A stretch of 19,778 nucleotides of DNA from Clostridiales bacterium (GTDB taxonomy: Bacteria > Bacillota > Clostridia > Oscillospirales > Oscillospiraceae), in NCBI GenBank assembly GCA_019421525.1, contig JAHZFC010000025.1:1-19778 (forward strand), given 5' to 3'. This document shows positions 12,506-19,778 of the stretch, piece by piece. Below the pieces are notes generated by a model. That model made no database searches. It worked only from the letters and a program-made list of their open reading frames with translations, and was not told where the DNA came from. Position 1 is the stretch's first letter; every line of letters starts with the position of its first letter. The translations under genes and the position numbers were made by a program.

Positions 12506-15232
12506 ATGCAGCAGTATGAGCCGGATCAGGACCTGCTGTCTGGATATATGCGGCAGCGCCGATCCCGCAGGCGCTGGCGGCGGGCCGCCGTCGTCCTGTC
12601 TATTTTGGCGGCAGCCATCACCATGTCTCTGATGACGCTGCCGGCCATCACTATGGAGAGCAGCCCGGAGCCCCTCCGCTGCCAGCTGTCCCTCCACCAG
12701 CACACAGCCGGCTGCTATGACGCGGACGGGGCGCTGGTGTGCGGCTATGCCGATCTCGTGGTACACACCCATACCGCCGACTGCTACCAGGACGGCACGC
12801 TGATCTGCCCCCTGGAGGAGATCCAGGCCCACACCCACACCCCGGAGTGCTTCGGCGGGGAGCCCGTCCCCGTGCTCACCTGTGAGCTGGAGGAGGGCGG
12901 TCACGCCCACGACGAGAGCTGCTACACGGTCCGGGAGGGAGCGGAGCCCATCTGCGGCCGGGAGGAGAGCGAGGGCCACGCCCACGGCGAGAGCTGCTAT
13001 GCGCCGGGCGAGCCCGTGCTCACCTGCTCCCTGGCGGAGACTGAGGGCCATGTCCACACCGACAGCTGCTATCAGACGCAGGAGGTCCTGATATGCACGG
13101 ATGACAGCGAGGAGCATGTCCACACCGAAGGCTGCTACACCGTCCAGTCTGTCCTGACCTGTCCCCTGGAGAAGTCCGAGGGACATATCCACGGCGAGGC
13201 GTGCTACACCGCCGGCGACCAGCTCGTCTGCACCCAGGCGGAGGCCGATGGCCATGTCCACAGCCTGGACTGCTACGACCAGGAGGACTGGGTGCTGTCC
13301 TGCGGGCAGCAGGAGGGCCACATCCACACAGACGCGTGCTATGCCCTCCAGCAGGTCCCGACCTGCGGCCGGGAGGAGATCGTCCTCCACACCCATGACG
13401 ATGGCTGTTTTGATGACCATGGCGTCCTTACCTGCGGCCTGCTGGAGGTGACCGAGCACATCCACGACGCCAGCTGTTTCCCCCCGGCCGACGAGGAGGA
13501 GGTCCAGATCCCGGACAGCAGCCCGCCCGCCGGGGACGTCTCCGCGGAGGAGCCGGCAGAGAGCGCAGCCCCCGACGCCAGCCAGGAGCCGGCGGAGAGC
13601 GCCGACCCCGACGCGCTCCCAGATGAGAGCCCAGAGGCCAGCCAGGAGCCGGCGGAGAGCCAGCCCCCCGAGATCGTCCAGAGCGGCACCAGCTGGGCCA
13701 CGGCGGAAAAGCTGCCCTCCGGCGGTCCCCAGACGCCGGGCCCGCCCTATGCCGGCCAGGACATCGACCTGGCAGACCATGAGCTCACCGGCGCCATGGA
13801 ATACGATGCGGATGGCGTCTGGGTCCCAGTCCGCGCCGACGGCACGATCGGGGACGGCAGCGGCATCCGGGTGACCATCAGCTACTCGCTTGGGGCCGGT
13901 GTCATCACCAGCCCGGACCAGGCCCTTTCCTATCAGCTCCCGGCCGGGGTCGTCCTGGCCAATGCGGAACAGGGCTATGTCATGAGCGGCGGCGAGAAGG
14001 CCGGCACCTATACCATCAGCGCGGACGGCCTGATCGTCATCAGATCCTATGATACATGGATCGCTGACGGCAGCGCGATCGCCGGCAGCGTGCAGTTCCA
14101 GGGCACGGTGTCGCTGGCGGACATGGGCGGCGGAGACCAGCTCGATCTCTGCGGCACCATCGTCACAGTCGCGGAGGGCGAGAAGCCCCACGACCTGAGC
14201 GTGACCAAGACCGGGACCCACACCGGCGGCGGGACGATCGCCTATACGGTCACAGTCTCCACAGAGACAGGCACGGATGGCCCGATCACGGTGGCCGACG
14301 CGTTCCTGCATGATACAGCTCTCGTGAGCGTCACATACCAGGCAGACAGCTTTACAGTCGCCGGGCCGGACGGGACTGCGCTGGATGGATATGCTCCCAG
14401 CTTCACGGACGGCGCCAGCTTCACCATTTCCGGTCTCCCGGCCCTGGCGGCCGGTGAGCGCTATACCATCACCTACACCGCCGCAGCAGACATGGGCCGA
14501 GCCCAGGGCGGGGAAGACGGCAGCCTGGAGATCTCCAACCAGGTGACCGCCCAGGCCGGCGGTGACTCCGCCGGGGCCCAGGCCGTGGTCACCATCACCA
14601 TCCCTCACGGCCAGCCGGCGGTGGAAAAGGCCGGCATACTGACAGACAATGGCGACGGATCCACCACCATCCGCTACTATGTGGCGGTGGATCCGGGCGG
14701 GACGGACCTGGAGCCCAGCGGGGACGCGCTCACCCTGACCGATACCCTGACCCTGAGCGACCCGGCCGCCCAGGCCGACTTCCTCCCGGAGACAGCGGCC
14801 CTGTATGCCTACGACCCTGACGGGCCGAACTGCTGCGGCGCCCCGCTGTCCGCTCCCGTTTTCGAAGTCATCCCCGGCGAGGACGGCACCGTCACCTTCA
14901 CCATCCCGGATCAGACCGCCTGCGTGGTGGTGTATGACTACGTCATCCGCCCCGGCAGTGCCGGCGGCGAGATCTCGGTGACCAATACCGCACAGCTGTC
15001 GGGCGCTCCCCCCGGCCAGGCCGCCCGTTCGGCCGCGGCGGACAGCGCCCCCGGGGCCGTGGTGGCCGAAGCCACCCTGACCCTCACCATCAGCGGCCAG
15101 ACCATTGGCTACGTCCTGCCGGAGACCGGCGGGACGGGCACCGCCCTGTGGACCGCAGGCGGCCTGGGGCTGATCGCCCTGGCCGGCCTGATGTACCTGA
15201 TCGCGCGCAGAAAGGGGGGTGAGGCGCGCTAG
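12506..15232 (+). CDS. LPETG-anchored tip-type adhesin with twelve Cys/His repeat units
   Basis: A 908-residue surface protein. The start at 12506 is set by AAGGAGG six bases upstream; ATG 12488 is in frame but overlaps that site. Order of parts: cytoplasmic arginine-rich leader RQRRSRRRWRR (16-26); hydrophobic export segment (27-48); twelve units C-x(4-7)-HxH-x3-C-[YF] (59-324); acidic Pro/Ala/Ser linker with ASQEPAES repeats (325-395); beta-rich adhesin domains (about 415-865), including two stretches, SVTKTG and AVEKAG, that resemble starts of DUF11/Cna-type isopeptide domains; sorting signal LPETG (871-875), hydrophobic helix and the tail RRKGGEAR. Size and first position among the pilin genes suggest a tip adhesin joined to the backbone by the class C sortase. 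The ligand is unknown. The Cys/His array could bind metal or form disulfides. Confidence 0.9.
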   Translation: MQQYEPDQDLLSGYMRQRRSRRRWRRAAVVLSILAAAITMSLMTLPAITMESSPEPLRCQLSLHQHTAGCYDADGALVCGYADLVVHTHTADCYQDGTLICPLEEIQAHTHTPECFGGEPVPVLTCELEEGGHAHDESCYTVREGAEPICGREESEGHAHGESCYAPGEPVLTCSLAETEGHVHTDSCYQTQEVLICTDDSEEHVHTEGCYTVQSVLTCPLEKSEGHIHGEACYTAGDQLVCTQAEADGHVHSLDCYDQEDWVLSCGQQEGHIHTDACYALQQVPTCGREEIVLHTHDDGCFDDHGVLTCGLLEVTEHIHDASCFPPADEEEVQIPDSSPPAGDVSAEEPAESAAPDASQEPAESADPDALPDESPEASQEPAESQPPEIVQSGTSWATAEKLPSGGPQTPGPPYAGQDIDLADHELTGAMEYDADGVWVPVRADGTIGDGSGIRVTISYSLGAGVITSPDQALSYQLPAGVVLANAEQGYVMSGGEKAGTYTISADGLIVIRSYDTWIADGSAIAGSVQFQGTVSLADMGGGDQLDLCGTIVTVAEGEKPHDLSVTKTGTHTGGGTIAYTVTVSTETGTDGPITVADAFLHDTALVSVTYQADSFTVAGPDGTALDGYAPSFTDGASFTISGLPALAAGERYTITYTAAADMGRAQGGEDGSLEISNQVTAQAGGDSAGAQAVVTITIPHGQPAVEKAGILTDNGDGSTTIRYYVAVDPGGTDLEPSGDALTLTDTLTLSDPAAQADFLPETAALYAYDPDGPNCCGAPLSAPVFEVIPGEDGTVTFTIPDQTACVVVYDYVIRPGSAGGEISVTNTAQLSGAPPGQAARSAAADSAPGAVVAEATLTLTISGQTIGYVLPETGGTGTALWTAGGLGLIALAGLMYLIARRKGGEAR
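12680..13477 (+). repeat. Coding repeat array: 12 units of C-x(4-7)-HxH-x3-C-[YF]
   Basis: Units begin at Cys residues 59, 79, 101, 126, 150, 174, 197, 219, 242, 266, 287 and 310 of the adhesin and end at Cys 70, 93, 115, 139, 164, 188, 210, 233, 256, 278, 301 and 324. Every unit has HxH at the same distance before its last Cys, and all 24 Cys and 24 paired His are conserved. The intervening 8-12 residues vary and often contain E/D. DNA copies have diverged strongly, so the array is old and kept by selection at the protein level rather than freshly amplified. Confidence 0.95.
13577..13660 (+). repeat. 60-bp-period repeat in the adhesin linker
   Basis: An identical 24-base block coding ASQEPAES lies at 13577-13600 and 13637-13660, exactly 60 bases apart. 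A third, partial copy (EEPAES) is at about 13544-13560. Perfect DNA identity over the block suggests recent duplication, and the linker length may vary between strains. Confidence 0.8.
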
Positions 15233-15260
15233 GCCCCGTATGACGCACCACCCACCCCCG

Positions 15261-15277
15261 GGGCGGCCGCGCCGCCC
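15261..15277 (+). other. GC hairpin between the adhesin and backbone pilin genes
   Basis: GGGCGGC (15261-15267) pairs with GCCGCCC (15271-15277) around CGC in the 99-base gap. No T tract follows, so it is more likely an RNA stability or processing element that sets the adhesin to backbone ratio than a terminator. Confidence 0.45.
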
Positions 15278-15331
15278 GACCGGACAGAGAAAGAGAGCAT
15301 ATACACAAGCACAGAAAGGAAGCGCATCCAA

Positions 15332-16912
15332 ATGAGAATGACCAAAAAACTGTTCACCACCCTTTTGGCCCTGGCCATGGCCATGGCGCTGGCCCTGCCT
15401 GCTTTCGCGGCGGCCCAGACCTACACTATCACTATCGCCAACGAAGAAACAGGTCACATTTATGAAGCATACCAAGTGTTTTCTGGCGATGTCAGCCAAA
15501 ACGAGGAAGAAGAGCGCATCCTCGCCAATATCGGATGGGGAGAAGGCGTGAATGGAGACAATATCATTGATGTAATCCGCTTTTACCCCGGTTTTAAAAA
15601 CTGTGAAACTGCCGCTGATGTTGCCGCGGCCTTGAATGATGAGACAATGCATGATTTCATCAAATGTGTCATGGATAACCGGGCTGATCCGCAGGGGACA
15701 GCTAACGAACCCAACGGAGGAGTCTATACAATCGGTGGGATGGCACCGGGTTACTATCTGGTGATCGACAAGGATGGAAGTCTGGAGGAAGATGAAGTTT
15801 ACACCAGCGCCCTCCTTGCGGTAGTGGGCAATGTTACCGTTACCCCGAAGGTGGGACAGACCACAGCCATCAAGAAAGTCTATGATACCAACGATTCCAC
15901 CGGGATAGGCGCGTGGCAGGATTCTGCTGACCATGATATCGACGATACTGTTCAGTTCCAGCTCACTGCCACCGTGCCCGATAATGTTCTGCACTACCAG
16001 AGTTATGGCATGACATTCCATGATAAACTTAGCGCGGGGCTGACGCTCAATGAAGATAGCTTTACAGTGAAATTGGACAATGTCGAAATTGATGATGAGT
16101 ATTGGCAGTTGAATAATGATAGGCATAACTCTTGCCATGAAGGATGCACATTCCATCTGGACCTCATCGGTTTGGTAAGCGTCCTAGGCAACCATCCCGA
16201 TATCCAGGGCGGTAGCGTCATTACTGTAACTTACACTGCCACTTTGAATGATAAGGCGGTGATCGGCGGTGTGGGCAATCCCAACGAGATGTTCTTGGAG
16301 TATTCCAATAATCCCAACGGGACCAGCTACGGAAAAACTCCCGTCGATAAGGTCGTTGTGTTTACCTATCGATTGGATTTGGATAAGGTGGATGGGGATC
16401 ATCAGCCCTTGAATGGTGCGGCTTTCGAACTGCAAAAGAAATATTTTATTGAAGAAGGGCAATATGAATGGCGCACAGTCAAGACTTTTGAGGGCGGGGA
16501 CGATGTTAACACGTTTGAATTTACAGGATTGGATGACGGCGACTATAAGTTGATAGAAACAGTGACCCCGGAGGGATATAACACGATCGATGATATCCTG
16601 TTCAGGATCACTGCTGACCATGATGCAGAGGCTGATGACCCGAAGTTGACCGAACTTGAGGTCATTTATTCCAAATATGTGGATGCGAATGACGATCCAA
16701 TCAACGCAGATGCCGCAGACATTGAGATCCCGTTTACAGCGGATGTAACTGGAGGGAGCCTTTCTGCAGATGTAGTGAATGAATCCGGCACCCTGCTGCC
16801 CGAGACCGGCGGCGTGGGCACCACCCTGTTCTACATCATCGGCGGCGTGCTGGTGGTGGCCGCCGTGGTGGTGCTGGTGGCCAGGCGCCGGGCAGGCAGC
16901 CGGGAGGAGTAA
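15332..16912 (+). CDS. LPETG backbone pilin, SpaH/EbpB-like
   Basis: A 526-residue major pilin. It has a signal peptide (1-28, ending PAFAAAQ), an N-terminal domain, and a likely pilin-motif lysine K173 in GNVTVTPKVG at the junction where backbone subunits are joined. A fimbrial isopeptide-formation D2-type domain (about 178-345: AIKKVYD, DDTVQFQLTATVP, FHDKLSAGLTLN) is followed by a C-terminal Cna-B/SpaA domain (346-485). In the latter, K352 (LDLDKVDG), the E-box glutamate E409 (YKLIETVTPEGYN) and N483 (VVNESGTLLPETG) fit the usual Lys-Asn isopeptide set. LPETG is at 489-493, with a membrane helix and basic tail. AAAGGAAG precedes the ATG by about 10 bases. The middle of the gene is clearly AT-richer than both its ends and its neighbours, which suggests cassette exchange. 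Confidence 0.95.
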   Translation: MRMTKKLFTTLLALAMAMALALPAFAAAQTYTITIANEETGHIYEAYQVFSGDVSQNEEEERILANIGWGEGVNGDNIIDVIRFYPGFKNCETAADVAAALNDETMHDFIKCVMDNRADPQGTANEPNGGVYTIGGMAPGYYLVIDKDGSLEEDEVYTSALLAVVGNVTVTPKVGQTTAIKKVYDTNDSTGIGAWQDSADHDIDDTVQFQLTATVPDNVLHYQSYGMTFHDKLSAGLTLNEDSFTVKLDNVEIDDEYWQLNNDRHNSCHEGCTFHLDLIGLVSVLGNHPDIQGGSVITVTYTATLNDKAVIGGVGNPNEMFLEYSNNPNGTSYGKTPVDKVVVFTYRLDLDKVDGDHQPLNGAAFELQKKYFIEEGQYEWRTVKTFEGGDDVNTFEFTGLDDGDYKLIETVTPEGYNTIDDILFRITADHDAEADDPKLTELEVIYSKYVDANDDPINADAADIEIPFTADVTGGSLSADVVNESGTLLPETGGVGTTLFYIIGGVLVVAAVVVLVARRRAGSREE

Positions 16913-16948
16913 GCCCCCCGCCGCCCCCATCTGACCCACCCCGCATAT

Positions 16949-17004
16949 CTCCCCCCAGCCGGGGGAGGGGCCCGTCCCCTCCCCCGCCGGGGGGCGGCAA
17001 GGAG
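16949..17004 (+). promoter_or_regulatory. Chain of mutually exclusive GC stems before the class C sortase
   Basis: Four arms can pair only with their neighbours. A = CTCCCCC (16949-16955), B = GGGGGAGGGG (16961-16970), C = CCCCTCCCCC (16976-16985), D = GGGGG (16989-16993). A:B is 7 bp, B:C is 10 bp and C:D is 5 bp. Arm D is six bases from the AAGGAG ribosome binding site (16999-17004) of the sortase gene. No T tract follows, so if it acts it probably controls ribosome access or mRNA processing. Confidence 0.5.
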
Positions 17005-17012
17005 AACCCTGT

Positions 17013-17885
17013 ATGAGCAAACGCCCCAAAGGGAAGAAGAAAAAAAGTATCCTGCCCTCTCTGCTGCTGGTGCTGATCCTCCTGGCAGGGCTGTCCTTGC
17101 TGCTCTATCCCACCCTCAGCGACTACTGGAACTCCCTCCACCAGTCCCAGGCCATCGCCTCCTACGTGGAGACGGTGGAGGCCATGGACGAGGCGGACTA
17201 CGAGGCCATGTGGGCGGCGGCCCGGGCCTATAACGACGCCCTGCCCCGGGACAACAGCCGCTTCCACCCCAGCGAAGAGGAGCAGGCCGAATACGACGCC
17301 CTGCTGGACGTGTCCGGCACGGGGATCATGGGCTATGTGGAGATCCCCCAGATCGGCGTGTCCCTGCCCATCTACCACGGCACCGACGAGGCGGTGCTCC
17401 AGGTGGCCATCGGCCACATCGAGGGCTCCTCCCTGCCCGTGGGCGGGGCGGGCACCCACTGCGTGATCTCGGGCCACCGGGGACTGCCCTCGGCCAAGCT
17501 GTTCACCGACCTGGACCAGATCCAGGAGGGGGACACCTTCCTGCTCCACATCCTGGACGAGACGCTGACCTATCAGGTGGACCAGATCCACATCGTGGAG
17601 CCCGATGACGTGACCTATCTGGCCATCGAGGAGGGGCAGGACCTGTGCACCCTGGTGACCTGCACCCCCTACGGGGTGAACTCCCACCGCCTGCTGGTCC
17701 GGGGCCGCCGGATCGAGACGGAGGAGACGGCGGCGGCCATCCGGGTGACGGCGGACGCGATCCTGGTGGACCCCATGCTGGTGGCCCCGGCGGTGGCGGC
17801 GCCGATCCTGCTGATCCTGCTGAGCAGCCGAAAACAGGGCCGGAAGGGCCCCGCCCGCTCCCGGGACAGGGAGCAAGAGGAATGA
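17013..17885 (+). CDS. srtC: Class C pilin-polymerising sortase
   Basis: A 290-residue membrane transpeptidase with an N-terminal membrane helix (about 13-32), the sortase barrel (about 105-235) and a second C-terminal helix (about 248-270) followed by a basic tail, the class C topology. The catalytic residues are H155 (ISGHRGLP), C217 (TLVTCTPYGVN) and R226 (SHRLLVRGRR). It links pilin subunits through LPxTG threonine and a pilin lysine. The lid region before the barrel, usually carrying a DP-aromatic motif, reads RFHPSEEE here (H85-P86-S87), so the Asp and the aromatic residue appear replaced. ATG 17013 follows AAGGAG by 8 bases. It lies between the two shorter pilin genes, 100 bases after the backbone gene and 12 before the minor pilin. 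Confidence 0.95.
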   Translation: MSKRPKGKKKKSILPSLLLVLILLAGLSLLLYPTLSDYWNSLHQSQAIASYVETVEAMDEADYEAMWAAARAYNDALPRDNSRFHPSEEEQAEYDALLDVSGTGIMGYVEIPQIGVSLPIYHGTDEAVLQVAIGHIEGSSLPVGGAGTHCVISGHRGLPSAKLFTDLDQIQEGDTFLLHILDETLTYQVDQIHIVEPDDVTYLAIEEGQDLCTLVTCTPYGVNSHRLLVRGRRIETEETAAAIRVTADAILVDPMLVAPAVAAPILLILLSSRKQGRKGPARSRDREQEE

Positions 17886-17897
17886 GGTGATCCATCC

Positions 17898-18974
17898 ATG
17901 GAGATACGCAGACATCTGGTCCGGCTGACCGCTCTGCTGGCGGCGCTGGCGCTGCTGCTGCCCTGCCTGGCAGGGGGCGCCCTGGCGGCGTCCCAGGCCA
18001 TCGACACCGGCCGCCGGGGGTCTCTGTCCGTCTGGTTCGGCGAGGACGGGGCGGGCTTTTCCGGGGCACAGTTCCGGCTCTACCGGGTGGCCGACGTGTC
18101 GGCGGATGTGACCTTCACCCTGACGGGGGACTTTGCGGAGTATCCCGTCAGGGTCAACGGCCTGGACAGCTCGGGCTGGCGGGCCCTGGCCCAGACCCTG
18201 GACGCCTATGTGGCCCGGGACGGCCTCTCCCCCTACCGCACGGCGCAGACGGACGGCACGGGCTGGGCCCGCTTCGGCTCACTGCCCACCGGGCTGTACC
18301 TGGTGCTGGGGGACCCATATGAGGACCAGGGGGAGGTATACACGCCGGAGCCCTTCCTGGCCGCCCTGCCCGATCAGGGCGGGACGGACGGCGGCTGGCG
18401 CTATGACGTGGAGGCCTACGCCAAGTACGACACCGGCCCAGCCCCGGACACAGTGGACCGCCGGGTGATCAAGGTGTGGGACGACGGCGGCGATACCGCC
18501 AGCCGGCCGGAGCGCGTCGTGGTCCAGCTGCTGCGGGACGGCCAGGTGTACGACACCGTCATCCTCAGCCAGGACAACGACTGGCGCTACACCTGGGAGG
18601 GGCTGGACGGGGACTACAGCTGGCAGATCGTGGAGGTGGACACCGGCGGGGACTACACCGTGTCCGTCCACCGGGAGGGGATCACCTTCGTGCTGACCAA
18701 TTCCTATGTGCCGGAGGTGGACATCCCGGACAAGCCCACACCGGGCGGTGACCCGGATCCGGAGGAGGAGATCCCCGACACCGCCCCGCCTGAGATCGAT
18801 ATCCCCACCGATGAGCCCGACCCTGATATCCCGGACACCCCGCCCCCCACCGATGCCCCGGAGGACACGCTCCCCCAGACGGGGTCGCTGTGGTGGCCGG
18901 TGCCGCTGCTGGCCTGCGGGGGGCTGGCGCTGCTGCTGATCGGGCTGGGGCGGCGCAGACATGAGGAGCGGTAA
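17898..18974 (+). CDS. LPQTG minor (probably basal) pilin with Cna-B domain
   Basis: A 358-residue wall-anchored protein. It has a signal peptide (1-31), an N-terminal pilin domain (about 40-165) and a pilin-like motif WRYDVEAYAK (W167 to K176), which matches WxxxVxxYxK and offers K176 as an acceptor lysine. A Cna-B domain (about 187-272: VIKVWDDGGD, then RPERVVVQLLRDGQ, with LTNSYV at its end) is followed by an acidic Pro-rich stalk (273-322, PDIPDTPPPTD type), LPQTG (325-329), a membrane helix and the tail RRRHEER. A proline-rich stalk is typical of basal pilins that cross the wall, so it is likely the base subunit. ATG 17898 follows GAGGTGA by 7 bases. Its end overlaps the second sortase gene by 14 bases. 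Confidence 0.92.
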   Translation: MEIRRHLVRLTALLAALALLLPCLAGGALAASQAIDTGRRGSLSVWFGEDGAGFSGAQFRLYRVADVSADVTFTLTGDFAEYPVRVNGLDSSGWRALAQTLDAYVARDGLSPYRTAQTDGTGWARFGSLPTGLYLVLGDPYEDQGEVYTPEPFLAALPDQGGTDGGWRYDVEAYAKYDTGPAPDTVDRRVIKVWDDGGDTASRPERVVVQLLRDGQVYDTVILSQDNDWRYTWEGLDGDYSWQIVEVDTGGDYTVSVHREGITFVLTNSYVPEVDIPDKPTPGGDPDPEEEIPDTAPPEIDIPTDEPDPDIPDTPPPTDAPEDTLPQTGSLWWPVPLLACGGLALLLIGLGRRRHEER

Positions 18975-19617
18975 GGGACGGCCCGGGCGCGGGCTGGTGC
19001 TGGCCGGGCTGGTGCTGATCGCGGCGGCCCTGGCACTGACGGGCTATAACCTCTGGGACGACTGGCGGGCCGGTGCGTCGGTGAGCCAGGTGCTGGCGCA
19101 GATGCCCTCCCCCTCCCTGCCCGCCGCCCAGGACGCAGAACAGGGGGAGCCGGTGGCCACCCTGGACCCGGATGAGGCGCTGATCCCCGACTACATCCTG
19201 GACCCCACCCGGGAGATGCCCACGGTGGAGATCGGCGGCAGCGACTACGTCGGCACCCTGGAGATCCCCGCCCTGGGGCTGTCCCTGCCGGTGCTGAGCC
19301 AGTGGAGCTATGCCAATTTGCGCATCGCCCCCTGCCGCTATTCCGGGACGGCCTACCAGGGCAGCTTCGTCATCGCCGCCCACAACTACCGCTCCCATTT
19401 CGGCCAGCTGGGCAGCCTGGCCATCGGTGACACCGTGACCTTCACCGATGTGGACGGCAGCCTGTTCTCCTATCGGGTGGCGGAAGTCCAGGTGCTGGAG
19501 CCCACCGCCATTGAGGAGATGGTGATGGAGGGCTGGGACCTGACCCTGTTCACCTGCACCATCGGCGGGCAGGCCCGCCTCACCGTCCGCTGCGAGGCGG
19601 CGGAGGGGGCGGGCTGA
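18961..19617 (+). CDS. Second sortase, class not certain
   Basis: A 218-residue sortase with an N-terminal signal anchor (about 10-30), a spacer with Pro-rich and acidic residues, and a barrel from about residue 95 (YVGTLEIPALGLSLPV). Catalytic residues are H141 (IAAHNYRSHFG), C199 (LTLFTCTIGG) and probably R206. There is no C-terminal helix, unlike the class C enzyme upstream. Sequence around the His and Cys is closer to class A/D-type sortases than to class B. The likely job is attaching the finished pilus, through the LPQTG minor pilin, to the cell wall, or adding a specific subunit. The ATG lies inside the minor pilin gene (14-base overlap) with only a weak GGGGCGG site, so it is probably translated by coupling. 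Last gene of the operon. Confidence 0.9.
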   Translation: MRSGKGRPGRGLVLAGLVLIAAALALTGYNLWDDWRAGASVSQVLAQMPSPSLPAAQDAEQGEPVATLDPDEALIPDYILDPTREMPTVEIGGSDYVGTLEIPALGLSLPVLSQWSYANLRIAPCRYSGTAYQGSFVIAAHNYRSHFGQLGSLAIGDTVTFTDVDGSLFSYRVAEVQVLEPTAIEEMVMEGWDLTLFTCTIGGQARLTVRCEAAEGAG

Positions 19618-19669
19618 GGCCGCCGGTCCTCCCGGACTGCTTCTCCCATGTTCTTCTGGCAAAACGGGA

Positions 19670-19755
19670 GGGCCGCAGTATCTGCGGCCCTGAGGCTGTC
19701 GAAAAAGTGTTTTCGACAGCCTTTCGCCGGGGACAAAGCCCCATCCCCGGCGAAA
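19670..19755 (+). terminator. Three successive perfect hairpins after the pilus operon
   Basis: GGGCCGCAG/CTGCGGCCC (19670-19690, 9 bp), GGCTGTCGAAAA/TTTTCGACAGCC (19694-19721, 12 bp, 4-base loop, then TTT) and TTTCGCCGGGGA/TCCCCGGCGAAA (19722-19755, 12 bp). They begin 52 bases after the last stop codon. The middle one, with A4/T4 at the stem top and a short TTT after it, is the best terminator candidate. The group also resembles dispersed palindromic repeats of these genomes. Confidence 0.6.
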
Positions 19756-19778
19756 ACAGCCCGCGGCAGCGCACTCAC

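Noticed and set aside
12191..16156. A 1321-codon open frame on the minus strand
   Set aside because: It lies antisense to the signal peptidase, adhesin and pilin genes, whose domains are clear. It has no recognisable family and no ribosome binding site, and is produced by the strong GC bias at third codon positions of the real genes.

Overview
The window looks like the chromosome of a high-GC gut Clostridium relative, most likely in the Oscillospiraceae (Flavonifractor, Lawsonibacter or Intestinimonas type). This rests on Firmicutes families (SdpR/SdpI, DivIVA, class C sortase, clostridial HPr-like protein, MtaB, class I c-di-GMP riboswitches), strong AGGAGG ribosome binding sites, high third-position G+C and many short perfect hairpins between genes. 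The genus is inferred; no 16S or other marker gene is present.

Left part (1-4842), all minus strand. A UPF0210/PFL-family gene runs off the left edge, with its usual partner, a UPF0237 ACT-domain gene, upstream of it. A 697-base non-coding stretch (1777-2473) full of short palindromes follows. Next is a two-gene unit, a MATE efflux pump followed by a YfbR-like 5'-deoxynucleotidase with a GTGA overlap, and then an HPr-like gene without the phosphorylatable histidine. Divergent promoters separate the HPr-like gene from mtaB (4941-6251, plus strand), the tRNA ms2t6A37 methylthiotransferase. A bidirectional terminator ends mtaB.

Middle part (6299-9487), minus strand. A VanZ-family gene sits with a CmpB-type membrane protein gene. 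An autoregulated sdpR-sdpI pair has a perfect palindrome between its -35 and -10 boxes but no toxin genes. A DivIVA-like coiled-coil gene completes this part.

Right part (9660-19778), plus strand, is a surface-attachment region. A sigma-A type promoter leads into two nearly identical class I c-di-GMP riboswitch aptamers (about 9742-9818 and 9960-10036), which precede a secreted transglutaminase-like protein. After a terminator, a separate pilus operon starts near 11190 and runs to 19617. Its genes are a cytoplasmic coiled-coil protein, a signal peptidase I, an LPETG tip-type adhesin, an LPETG backbone pilin, a class C sortase, an LPQTG minor pilin and a second sortase. The expected flow is export by Sec, processing by the co-encoded signal peptidase, polymerisation by the class C sortase and wall attachment by the second sortase or a housekeeping one.

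The most unusual items are the adhesin's array of twelve C-x(4-7)-HxH-x3-C units (24 Cys and 24 His in perfect register), the tandem c-di-GMP aptamers with a structured linker, the mosaic base composition of the backbone pilin, a chain of mutually exclusive G/C-rich RNA stems just before the class C sortase, and a pair of 21-bp-spaced direct repeats abutting the weak promoter of the pilus operon.
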